DNA of 64,000 bases, taken from NCBI GenBank assembly GCA_016711105.1, contig JADJTO010000011.1:30057-94056 (forward strand). The letters are read 5' to 3'. Below the pieces are notes generated by a model. It searched no databases. It had not been told where the DNA came from and saw only the letters and a list, made by a program, of their open reading frames with translations. How positions within the stretch are numbered: the stretch's first letter is position 1; each line of letters starts with the position of its first letter. The stretch is from Micropruina sp. Lineage in GTDB: Bacteria > Actinomycetota > Actinomycetes > Propionibacteriales > Propionibacteriaceae. This document shows positions 7,033 to 15,058 of this stretch, piece after piece. The position numbers and the translations under genes are program-made.

Positions 7033-9168
7033 ATTACTCGCAGGGCGTTCTTCAAGTACACAGGCGGATCGATGCTGGCCCTGTATGTCATGGGTCATCA
7101 GGGGGCACCGATCGCGCTCGGCGAAGTCCTGCCGGGCGGCTCGCTCGACCCGTCCGGGATCGACAAGTTCGCCAGCCCCCTGCTGATCCCGCCGGTGATG
7201 CCCCAGGCGGGGCGGATCGTGTCCCGTGGCCGCAATATCGACTACTACGAGATCGCCGTCCGGCAGTTCGACCAACAGATGCTGCCCGCGACCCATCCGA
7301 TGACCACCGTGTGGGGCTACGGGGCCGTGTCCACCGCCCGTAAGGGTCGTCCGTTTCTCGAACTGTTCCACGCCCCGTCGCTGACCATCGACGCCCAGGT
7401 GGGCACGCCCGTCCGGGTGAAGTGGATCAACGAACTCACCGACGAGTCCGGCAACTACCTCCCGCACCTGTTCGCGGTCGACCCGACTCTGCATTGGGCC
7501 AACCCCGGCCGCCTGGGTAGTGAGCACACCGACTCCCGACCGGACTTGGACGGCCGGACGTACGTTCCCACCAGTTCTCCTGCTGACCCGATCGACCCAG
7601 AAACGCAGTACACCCGGTACTGGGGTCCGGTGCCGCTGGTCACCCATGTGCACGGGGCCGCGGGCGTCGGTGACGAAAGCGATGGTTATCCTGAAGCCTG
7701 GTTCCTGCCGTCAGCTGGCAACCTATCCCCAGACCACGCCCCCCACGGGAGTTGGTACGAGTTCTTCGCCGAGAAGGCCTCGCGCAAATTCCGGGTCAAT
7801 TGGGGCCCTGGCTACTCGATTTACCAGTACCCCAACCAAAACCGGGCCTCCACCATCTGGTACCACGACCACTCGTTGGGCCTGACCAGGCTCAACGTCT
7901 ACGCCGGACCGGCCGGGTTCTTCCTTCTCCGCGGGGGACCGAGCGGAGACAACTTCGTGCTCGATTCCCGTACGCAGACAACCGCCGTTCTTCCAGGCCC
8001 GGCACCTAAGTACGGTTCTGACCGCACCGCCAACTGCCGGGACATTCCGATCGCCATCCAGGACCGATCTTTCAATGCCGACGGCTCGCTGTTCTACCCC
8101 GACAGCCGGGCCTTCTTCGACGAGCACGCCGGCCCTTACATTCCTCATTCGGATACCTCGCCGATCTGGAATCCGGAGTTCTTCGGCAACACGCTGATCG
8201 TGAACGGCCGGACGTGGCCCCATCAGCAGGTCGAGCGCGGCCGCTACCGGTTCCGTGTGCTCAACGGCTGCCAGTCCCGTTTCCTGATCCTCGACTTCAG
8301 CCTCATCCCAGGAGTGTCGGTCTGGCAGATCGGTAACGAGGGCGGGCTGCTCGCAGCACCCGTCGACCTCACCGGGGTCAACGGCAACCAACTGCTGGTC
8401 ATCCCAGCCGAGCGGGCCGACCTGATCATCGATTTCACCGCTGTTCCCGTGGGCTCGTACACGTTGCGAAACCTTGGTCCGGACGAACCCTATGGCGGGG
8501 GAGTGCCGGGGGTGGACTTCGATCCCGCCGACCCGGCGACCACCGGATCGGTGATGGAGTTTCGGGTGGTGGCGGCGACGACACCAGACCTGACCACCCC
8601 CGCCGCGTTCCTCACGCTGCCCGCCATCGCGGCGTTCCCGGCAGCCACGGTGACGCGGCGGCTCGCGCTGCTGGAGCACGGACATGCGGACGAGGGGCCC
8701 ACGGCCGCGGTGCTCGGCACGCTCCGTCAGAGCATGGAGCCCGACTCTCCAGAGTGGGACGGGACCGGCACCGGTCACGCGATGGGCCAGATGTGGAGCG
8801 ACGAGGTCACCACCAACCCTGCGGTGGGGACGACAGAGCTCTGGGAGATCTACAACATGACGGTCGACGCACACCCCGTCCACGTCCACGAGGTCACCTT
8901 CGACGTGCTCGATCGGCAGGCGATCGAGGTGGACGAGCGCGGCGTGAGGCTCGGCGCTGAGCCTGCCCTACCGGCGAACCCGTGGGAGAACGGGCGAAAG
9001 GACACCGTGGTTGCGCCGCCCAACCAGGTGACCCGAATCCGGATGACCTTCAACGTGCCGGGGCAGTACGTGTGGCACTGCCACATCCTGGAGCATGAGG
9101 ACAACGAGATGATGCTGCCCATGCGGATCGGACCGAAGCAGGTCGACCAGCCGGAACTGCACCACTGA
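7033..9168 (+). CDS. Tat-exported multicopper oxidase
   Basis: About 711 aa if translation begins at the ATT at 7033; the first ATG is at 7072. The earlier start is favoured because the codons before 7072 spell TRRAFFKYTGGS, a textbook twin-arginine signal lost with the ATG start, and GAGGGG ends 8 bases upstream of 7033. Three cupredoxin domains follow. All copper sites are visible: VTHVHG (about residue 200), WYHDHSLG (about 278), HPVHVH (about 617) and the T1 site WHCHILEHEDNEMM (about 681). This resembles CotA/bilirubin-oxidase-like laccases, which oxidise phenolics or metal ions outside the membrane. It is monocistronic. The substrate, such as Cu(I) or Mn(II), cannot be told. Confidence 0.87.
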   Translation: MTRRAFFKYTGGSMLALYVMGHQGAPIALGEVLPGGSLDPSGIDKFASPLLIPPVMPQAGRIVSRGRNIDYYEIAVRQFDQQMLPATHPMTTVWGYGAVSTARKGRPFLELFHAPSLTIDAQVGTPVRVKWINELTDESGNYLPHLFAVDPTLHWANPGRLGSEHTDSRPDLDGRTYVPTSSPADPIDPETQYTRYWGPVPLVTHVHGAAGVGDESDGYPEAWFLPSAGNLSPDHAPHGSWYEFFAEKASRKFRVNWGPGYSIYQYPNQNRASTIWYHDHSLGLTRLNVYAGPAGFFLLRGGPSGDNFVLDSRTQTTAVLPGPAPKYGSDRTANCRDIPIAIQDRSFNADGSLFYPDSRAFFDEHAGPYIPHSDTSPIWNPEFFGNTLIVNGRTWPHQQVERGRYRFRVLNGCQSRFLILDFSLIPGVSVWQIGNEGGLLAAPVDLTGVNGNQLLVIPAERADLIIDFTAVPVGSYTLRNLGPDEPYGGGVPGVDFDPADPATTGSVMEFRVVAATTPDLTTPAAFLTLPAIAAFPAATVTRRLALLEHGHADEGPTAAVLGTLRQSMEPDSPEWDGTGTGHAMGQMWSDEVTTNPAVGTTELWEIYNMTVDAHPVHVHEVTFDVLDRQAIEVDERGVRLGAEPALPANPWENGRKDTVVAPPNQVTRIRMTFNVPGQYVWHCHILEHEDNEMMLPMRIGPKQVDQPELHH

Positions 9169-9219
9169 CCGCGGGCGACTCGGTCCCGGCACGGTCGACT
9201 GCCCTGGGGAGTCTGCTAC

Positions 9220-10182
9220 TCACCGCTGGGGCGGGGCTGCTGGCGGGTGAGGGTGTCGGACGCCGCTGCCCCAGCCGATCTCCCAGCCTGAGGTGTCGTC
9301 GAAGTAGTCAGCGAAGGCGACCGGCGGACGCCCGGCTCGCTCAACCAGCAGCATCAGGTCAGCGAACCAGGCCACATAGTCGGGGTCGTCGCGCGTGGGC
9401 GCGATCCCGGGGAAGGCGGCGAGGATCAGGTCGGCAACAGCCTCTGGGCTGGTCGCGACGGTGACCTCCCCGCCCGCGAAGTCGGTGAACGACCCGGTGG
9501 TATAGCGCAGCGAGCGGGTCTCGACGGGGGAGTGGGCATCGTCCGGTTGGCTCCCGACGCGGTCGGCAGTGATGGTGACGCGCCAGTGCATACCTGAAGG
9601 GCTTACCCCCGGCATGACCCGGACGCGGTGATAGCCGCGTTCGTGCAGCACCTGGACTCCCTCAAGGATGCGCAGTGGCGTCCACCGCGCCAGCGCCGCG
9701 CGGACATCCTCGAAGGTTGCTTGGTCGAAGGCGACGATCCGCACCTCCTCGACGTTGGTGCTCGTGGTGGCGACCGTCTCGACGGCGGCTGCGATGGCGT
9801 CCGCCTTGGGCCAGCCATACACGCCGGCGCTGATCAGCGGGAACGCGACGCTGCGGGCGCCGAGCTGATCGGCGACCTCCAAGGCGCGTCGGTAGCACGA
9901 CTCGAGCAGGGAGCGGTCGCGCTGCCCGGCGGCGTGGTTCGGGCCAACGGTGTGGATCACCCAGCGGGCCGGCAGGTTGCCGGCGGTCGTCCAGCCGGCG
10001 TCCCCGGTCGCCAGGCCGTGGGGGAACCGGGCGACGCAGTCGCGCAGGATCGCCGGCCCGCCCCGACGGTGGATCGCGCCGTCCACGCCGCCGCCGCCGC
10101 GCATCGCGTTGTTGGCCGCGTTGACGACCACGTCCACGTCCTGCTGCGTGATGTCTCCAAGGACGGCGGTGATGGTCGGCAT
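9220..10182 (-). CDS. Macrodomain ADP-ribose/O-acetyl-ADP-ribose hydrolase-like protein with C-terminal extension
   Basis: 320 aa. Residues 1-170 are a macrodomain of the MacroD/YmdB type: GDITQQDVDVVVNAANN, then GGGGVDGAIHRRGG, the ADP-ribose pyrophosphate-binding loop, and AFPLISAGVYGWPK. This group deacetylates O-acetyl-ADP-ribose or removes mono-ADP-ribose from proteins. Residues 190-300 form a second, poorly recognised segment (YHRVRVMPGVSPSGMHWRVT) that looks like a separate small domain found after macrodomains in some actinobacterial proteins. The gene stands alone, convergent with the oxidase; its upstream region holds the 81-bp repeat pair. Confidence 0.84.
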   Translation of the reverse strand: MPTITAVLGDITQQDVDVVVNAANNAMRGGGGVDGAIHRRGGPAILRDCVARFPHGLATGDAGWTTAGNLPARWVIHTVGPNHAAGQRDRSLLESCYRRALEVADQLGARSVAFPLISAGVYGWPKADAIAAAVETVATTSTNVEEVRIVAFDQATFEDVRAALARWTPLRILEGVQVLHERGYHRVRVMPGVSPSGMHWRVTITADRVGSQPDDAHSPVETRSLRYTTGSFTDFAGGEVTVATSPEAVADLILAAFPGIAPTRDDPDYVAWFADLMLLVERAGRPPVAFADYFDDTSGWEIGWGSGVRHPHPPAAPPQR

Positions 10183-10203
10183 GCATCAAGTCTGGCCTGT
10201 GGC

Positions 10204-10284
10204 CGGAAACTTCACGGTCCTCAGCGTGCATCAAGCCCCTATCAGCCTTGATGAGCCTCTACGACCGCGAAGTTCACCGCCATC
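10204..10284. repeat. 81-bp structured repeat, copy 1
   Basis: Matches 10375-10455 in the same orientation with two substitutions. Each copy has an imperfect outer inverted repeat (AACTTCACGGTC facing GACCGCGAAGTT) and an inner CATCAAG/CTTGATG pair, so it can fold into a long hairpin. It lies in the divergent intergenic region between the macrodomain gene and the YwiC-like gene. Confidence 0.75.
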
Positions 10285-10374
10285 CAGCCGGCGTCCCTGT
10301 GGCGTCGACGCACTCTTGATGAGGTCGTGTGGCTGCGAGATCCATCCGGCCCGCCTCATCGTGAGCGGCCGTGG

Positions 10375-10455
10375 CGGAAACTTCACGGTCCTCAGCGTGC
10401 ATCAAGCCCCTATCAGCCTTGATCAGCGTCTACGACCGCGAAGTTCACCGCCATC
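10375..10455. repeat. 81-bp structured repeat, copy 2
   Basis: Second copy of the element at 10204-10284, start-to-start distance 171 bp. One inner stem base pair is lost (CTTGATC). With only two copies and no spacer regularity it is not a CRISPR array. Confidence 0.75.
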
Positions 10456-10629
10456 ACGCGGGTGGCGCGGGGGCGTGACGTGACGCCTCGGCTTCCCAAC
10501 AGTTTGCAAGGATGTCCCTATGGTCTTGGTCACCAACCTGACACGGCTCATTGCGAGAGTCGTCCTCGCGGCCGGGCACCCCTTCGCCAGCCACGAAGAC
10601 GATCGGCCCCTCACTGCTCGAGGTGCTTC

Positions 10630-11466
10630 GTGACCTCCGTACGTCCGGCCCGGCCCGTCCCGCGGGCACAAGGCAATGGGCGGAGCCGTCCGGCCGGGTG
10701 GGTACCTCAACAGCATGGGGCCTGGGCGATGGTGATTGTGCCGATCCTGATCGGCACAACCCTGGCTTGGCAGGCGGGAGTCCTCCGGTGGTGGCACGGG
10801 ACCCTGCTGCTCACCTGGGTGGTGGGCTACTTCGCGTTCAACGCTGCTTCCGGGGCGTTGAAGGCGGCGGCACGTCAGCGGCCGAGGTGGTATCCCGCCG
10901 CAGTCACCTACCTGACAATCACCACCGTGGCTGGCCTGGTCACCCTCGGAGCAGCGGGATGGGCGATTGCGCTCTGGCTGCTGTGCTTCATGCCCGCGAC
11001 GGCGATCGCGTTGCTGCTGGCCTGGCGACGGAAGGAGCGAGCGTTGGCGGGCGGCCTGCTGACCGTCCTGGCCGGTTGCCTGATGCTCGGGGTAGCTCGG
11101 TTCCCTGATCCGACCACCGCGATCGCGAGCCCTGACCTGCCGCACGTGCTCGGGCTGATCGTCATGCTCTTCGGGTACTTCGGCGGTTCCATCTTCTATG
11201 TGAAGACGCTGGTCCGTGAGCGGGGGAGCCGCGGCTGGTGGACCGCCTCGGTGACCTGGCACGCCGCCTGGATGGCGCTGGCGCTTCTCGGCGTTTCACT
11301 TCTGGGTTGGGCGTGGGTGGTCTTCTTCGGCAGCATGACCCTGCGGGCCTGGTACGTGCCGCTGCTGGCCAAACGGGCAGTGGTGCCGATCAAGATGGTG
11401 GGCTTGACCGAACTCGCCAACAGCAGTGTGGCTTTCGCGATCGCCCTGCTTGGGGTGCCCGGCTGA
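10630..11466 (+). CDS. YwiC-like family membrane protein
   Basis: 278 aa from the GTG at 10630 (GAGG seven bases upstream); the frame is open further 5' but that part looks noncoding. Residues 28-34 are VPQQHGAW, the YwiC-family signature. About eight hydrophobic segments follow, including WWHGTLLLTWVVGYFAFNAA and VLGLIVMLFGYFGGSIFYV. The polar motif RWYPAAVTYL lies between helices. YwiC-like proteins are found near anaerobic or nitrate/nitrite respiration genes in bacilli and actinobacteria, and their function is unknown. The nitrite reductase fusion 4 kb away is compatible with such a link but not proof. A short tail separates it from the convergent beta-helix gene. Confidence 0.8.
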   Translation: MTSVRPARPVPRAQGNGRSRPAGWVPQQHGAWAMVIVPILIGTTLAWQAGVLRWWHGTLLLTWVVGYFAFNAASGALKAAARQRPRWYPAAVTYLTITTVAGLVTLGAAGWAIALWLLCFMPATAIALLLAWRRKERALAGGLLTVLAGCLMLGVARFPDPTTAIASPDLPHVLGLIVMLFGYFGGSIFYVKTLVRERGSRGWWTASVTWHAAWMALALLGVSLLGWAWVVFFGSMTLRAWYVPLLAKRAVVPIKMVGLTELANSSVAFAIALLGVPG

Positions 11467-11542
11467 GCCGCCCGTCTGCACTCGATCAGCCGCGCTGCCT
11501 GCGAGGAGGGCACCTCATCGGCACCCTCCTCGCGGGGTTGGG

Positions 11543-13453
11543 TCAGGGTGTCGGGTAGTCGACCACGACCTGCGGCACGCCGATCTTGGTGCTGTCGGCC
11601 TGCGTTCCGGTGTCGTTCACCACGTGGGTGATCGTGCCGACAGTCAGGTTGACCGTCATCACGTGATGCAGCGTCACTCCGGCCCGGGTCGGCACCTCGA
11701 AGCCGCTGTCGGTGACGATCGCGGGGTTGTTCTGGTTGAACACGTACACGCCCCCGCCGGCGAGGCTGTGGCTCTGAACATCGTCGGCGACCTTGTAACC
11801 GGGGTACCCGAGAGATCCGTCGGGACGAGTCCAGTCCGCCTGCGTCGGCGGGTCGTAGGGCAGCTCGTTCTGGTAGAGGATGACCCGCCCGCGCTCGCCC
11901 TCCCACAACGTGTTGTAGCGCTGGAAGTGCTCGACGAAGAGCCCGGTGGCTGTCACGTCGTCACCGGTGATGATCGCGCCGTAACGACCGATGTTGGTCT
12001 CCCAACGATCGGTGTCGCCGTTGACGCCGTTCACGAAACCCTCGATCCCGTGGTCGGCGCGCCAGACCCAGATGTGGTCGATCAGGACGTCATCGGCATG
12101 CACCTGCAGAGCGGTCTCCGTCCGGCCGATGTGCGGTCCGCCGACCCGGAAGTAGACGTCGCTGAGGGTGATCGGGTTGCTCGCGTCGGTCCGGTTTCCG
12201 TGACCCTGACCCTGCTTCTCGCCGATCTGCAACAGCACCGGGGAGATCCTTTCGCCGGCGTCGAAGGTGACCCCAGCCAGCACGACGCCTGGAACGTCGG
12301 CTACCTTCATGGCCGCGGTGCCACCGGTCGCGGTCAATGTTGCATGGCCCATTCCGAGCACCACGGTGTTGGGCCGCTTCACCTCGATCGGACGATCGAT
12401 GCTGTACACGCCCGGCGTGAACAGCAGGTTCTTGCCCTGCGCCAGGGCGACGTTGAGTTGCTTCACCGAGTCGCCAGGCGTGACGATCTGGAAGTCCGAG
12501 ATCGGGATGTCCCGACCGGCGGTCATCCCGTCGTCCCAAGAGATCCCGCGGGTCTCGGTGTGCGCGGAGGGAACCCGGACGACGTAGTTTCCGGCGTCAT
12601 CGACGTGCAGGTACGGCTTCTCCCGGCTGAGCGGGGTTTCCTCGACCGTGGTGTAGGGAGGGTTCGGGAACCCCGCCTCGCTGGGTGCCCCTTCCACGCC
12701 GGAGAAGACCTGATTCCACACGCCGTTGCTCCAGCCGGCGACGACGCTGTTCCGGGTCAGCCACTGTTGCTGCGATCCGCTGATCACGAAGGGCAGGTTG
12801 GAGTCGGCGATGTAGCCGCCGCTGGCGAACTGCGGGCCGGCGGTGCAGTAATCCATCAAGGACAAGTTCCCGCCCGTCACCGCAACCCGACGCAGGGAGA
12901 CTGCTTGCGAGACCGCCCAGAAGTTGGCGCTCTGCCGGCAGCCGTCCTGGCCAGCCTTGTTGATCGAGATGGACAGGTTGGACAACGTCCGCCAGAAGGT
13001 GTTCAGGGCGATGCAGTTCGCCGTGCCGCCCGCCTCCAAGCAGCGGTTGTAGACCTCGACCGCACCGTTGATGGTCACGTCGGACGGGTCGGCGCCCAGA
13101 CCGGCGATCTCGGTGTAGTAGCCCACTTGGAACTGCAGCGGCGCCTCAGCCGTGCCGTACTCCCCGGGAAGGAAGTAGACCGCCTACCGCTGCGAGGACA
13201 TCTCGGCGTCCTTCTGTTGGACGGCCAGGGCGTCGAGGTGGCTTTGGATGTCGGCCAGGGGGGTGGACGGGCCGAACACGGTCACATTCGGTCCGAAATC
13301 CGGCGCGGACGAGGTCGGCGTCGGGGCGTTCGGCGCGGCCTGGACGGGCGGCGCCAGCAGCCCGGTGGCGATGATGGCCAGTCCGGCGATGGCGGCGCCG
13401 AGGCGCTTGGAGGTGCGTTCTGGCGTGAGCGTGATCATGGTGGTCCTCTTCAT
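11543..13453 (-). pseudogene. Secreted beta-helix (pectate-lyase-like) protein interrupted by an in-frame amber codon
   Basis: The reading frame runs unbroken from the signal peptide to the end except for one TAG at 13186-13184. The first part (13453-13187) holds a Sec signal (GAAIAGLAIIATGLLAPPVQA) and FGPNVTVFGPSTPLADIQSH. The codons after TAG continue AVYFLPGEYG and VGYYTEIAGLGADPSDVTIN, so a tyrosine codon (TAC) is expected at the stop. The remainder (about 540 aa) has right-handed beta-helix character with NTFWRTLSNLSI, YLHVDDAGNYVVRVP and repeated G-V-x-L strands. I recall homologues annotated as coagulation factor 5/8-type or adenylyl cyclase-like secreted proteins; probable polysaccharide-binding or lyase role. 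It may be a single-base sequencing error or a recent nonsense mutation. Confidence 0.75.
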
Positions 13454-13599
13454 TGAGGCTGGACCGGCGAATGCCGGTCTTGGAGCGGACAGTAGCAACG
13501 TGGGCTCGGCCGGCTCAAGGGTCGTGATCAGACCCACGATGTGAGTGGTGGGGCGGCCGGAATAGACCAGCCCGTGGCACCACCACCCCGAGCCGCGGA

Positions 13600-14859
13600 T
13601 CAGGCTTCGCCTGTGGCGATCCGCGCGTGCCCCGGCCGCGCCGCAAGGACGTGTGCCAGCAGCGACACCACCGTAAGAATGACCACGATCACGGCCATCG
13701 GCACAGCCGTGTGTTCACCGCCCAGCCCGGCCAGTGGCGCGATCACCCCGGCCATCACCCATTGCAGGAAGCCGAGCACGGCAGACCCGGTGCCCGGGTG
13801 TTCGGGAACGGCAGCGGACGCCAGCGCGCCGGCGTTCGGCCCGACCAGCCCCTGGGCACTCATCAGGACGAAGAAGGCAACCACCGCCAGCCACAGAGGA
13901 GTTCCCAACCAGAGCGCTCCCACCAGCAGCAGGAGGCCCGACGCCCCGGACGCGGCCAGGCCGACGACGATCACCGTCCGGGTGGGCACTCGTCCGGCGA
14001 GCCGGGAGGCGACCAGGGTGGCCACGGTCAGCCCGACCGCGTTGGCGGCGAAGTCGATCCCGTACAGCAGGGGAGACAGTCCATTCATCGATTGCAGGAT
14101 GAACGCCGAGGTGGCGACGTAGGCGAACGTGATGCCCATCGAGAAGGCCATCACGATCAGGTAGCCGACGAAGGTCTTGTTGGCGATCACCTGCTTGGCC
14201 GCTGCAGCCAACTCGGTCAGCTCACCGCCGCGCCGCTTCTCGGCCGGCAACGACTCGGGAATCCCGATCAGCACCGCGACGAACATGGCCGCCCCCAGTG
14301 CCGCGACCACCCAGAACGAGACCCGCCAATGGGACAGCTCCAGGATCACGGCGCCGATCAGCGGCCCGACGATCGGGGCGATGCCGCCGACCCCGGCGAT
14401 CAGGTTGAGGTCACGGACGAGCCTGGGTCCGCTGACCAGATCGACCACAACCGCTCGGGCCGTCACCATGGCCCAGCCCCCGGCGAGGCCCTGCACGAAG
14501 CGCGCGGCGAGCATCACCGGCATGGTCGGGGCGAACGTGCAGACGATGGAGGCCGCGGTGGTCACGGCCAGCGCCAGCAGCAGCGGGAGCCGACGTCCGC
14601 GAGCATCCGAGACCGGGCCGCCGACCAGCTGACCCAGGGCCATGCCGACGAAGAACGTGGTCAAGGTGAGCTGCACCTGGGTGGCGCTGGCCGCCAAGTC
14701 GACGCCCACCTGGGGGAACGCCGGAACGTACATGTCAGTGGCCAGGGGAGCGATGGCCGACACCAGCACGATGGTGGCCAACAGGGCCTTGGTCAGCCCG
14801 GCCGTCCGCGCCGCGTCGGGGCTGGGGGTCGCTCTGCCCTCGGCTAGATCGGTCGTCAT
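13600..14859 (-). CDS. Bcr/CflA-family MFS drug exporter
   Basis: 419 aa from the ATG at 14859 (MTTDLAEGRAT). Twelve hydrophobic segments are present. The family signature ATDMYVPAFPQVGVDL follows the first helix, and the MFS motif A is GGPVSDARGRRLPLL after helix 2. RFVQGLAGGWAMVTARAVV corresponds to the motif C region typical of antiporters, then PIVGPLIGAVI. Bcr/CflA transporters export bicyclomycin, chloramphenicol, sulfonamides or dipeptides by proton antiport. Its promoter side holds one copy of a 28-bp repeat that also lies before the XRE regulator at 18239; MmyB-type regulators often neighbour such transporters. Confidence 0.86.
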   Translation of the reverse strand: MTTDLAEGRATPSPDAARTAGLTKALLATIVLVSAIAPLATDMYVPAFPQVGVDLAASATQVQLTLTTFFVGMALGQLVGGPVSDARGRRLPLLLALAVTTAASIVCTFAPTMPVMLAARFVQGLAGGWAMVTARAVVVDLVSGPRLVRDLNLIAGVGGIAPIVGPLIGAVILELSHWRVSFWVVAALGAAMFVAVLIGIPESLPAEKRRGGELTELAAAAKQVIANKTFVGYLIVMAFSMGITFAYVATSAFILQSMNGLSPLLYGIDFAANAVGLTVATLVASRLAGRVPTRTVIVVGLAASGASGLLLLVGALWLGTPLWLAVVAFFVLMSAQGLVGPNAGALASAAVPEHPGTGSAVLGFLQWVMAGVIAPLAGLGGEHTAVPMAVIVVILTVVSLLAHVLAARPGHARIATGEA

Positions 14860-14939
14860 CGAGTTCGTCTCCCTGGTGCTGGAACAAGCTGTCTCCAGGT
14901 ATCCCACCAGGGTGAGTGCGAGCGAAGAAGTCACGCCGC

Positions 14940-14967
14940 TGAGGTGTACCGAGGGAGCATCCCACGA
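14940..14967. repeat. 28-bp direct repeat, left copy
   Basis: Matches 18182-18209 at 25 of 28 positions (common parts TGAGGTGTAC and GGAGCATCCCACGA). It lies 80 bases upstream of the Bcr/CflA gene. Possible shared operator, or the scar of an insertion between a transporter and its regulator. Confidence 0.6.
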
Positions 14968-15058
14968 CCCACGACCTGCATCGTGACCCTTTCGGGGGAG
15001 GGCGTGGGTCAGGTGTGGGGGAGCGGGAATCGGCAGTCTCGGCTCCTCGTACTGCGTC

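Noticed and set aside
10204..10455. CRISPR-like repeat pair
   Set aside because: Only two 81-bp units with an internal hairpin, no array, no cas genes.
11426..13456. 676-codon open frame on the plus strand opposite the beta-helix gene
   Set aside because: It mirrors the minus-strand gene codon for codon, lacks an RBS and resembles no family; typical high-GC antisense shadow.
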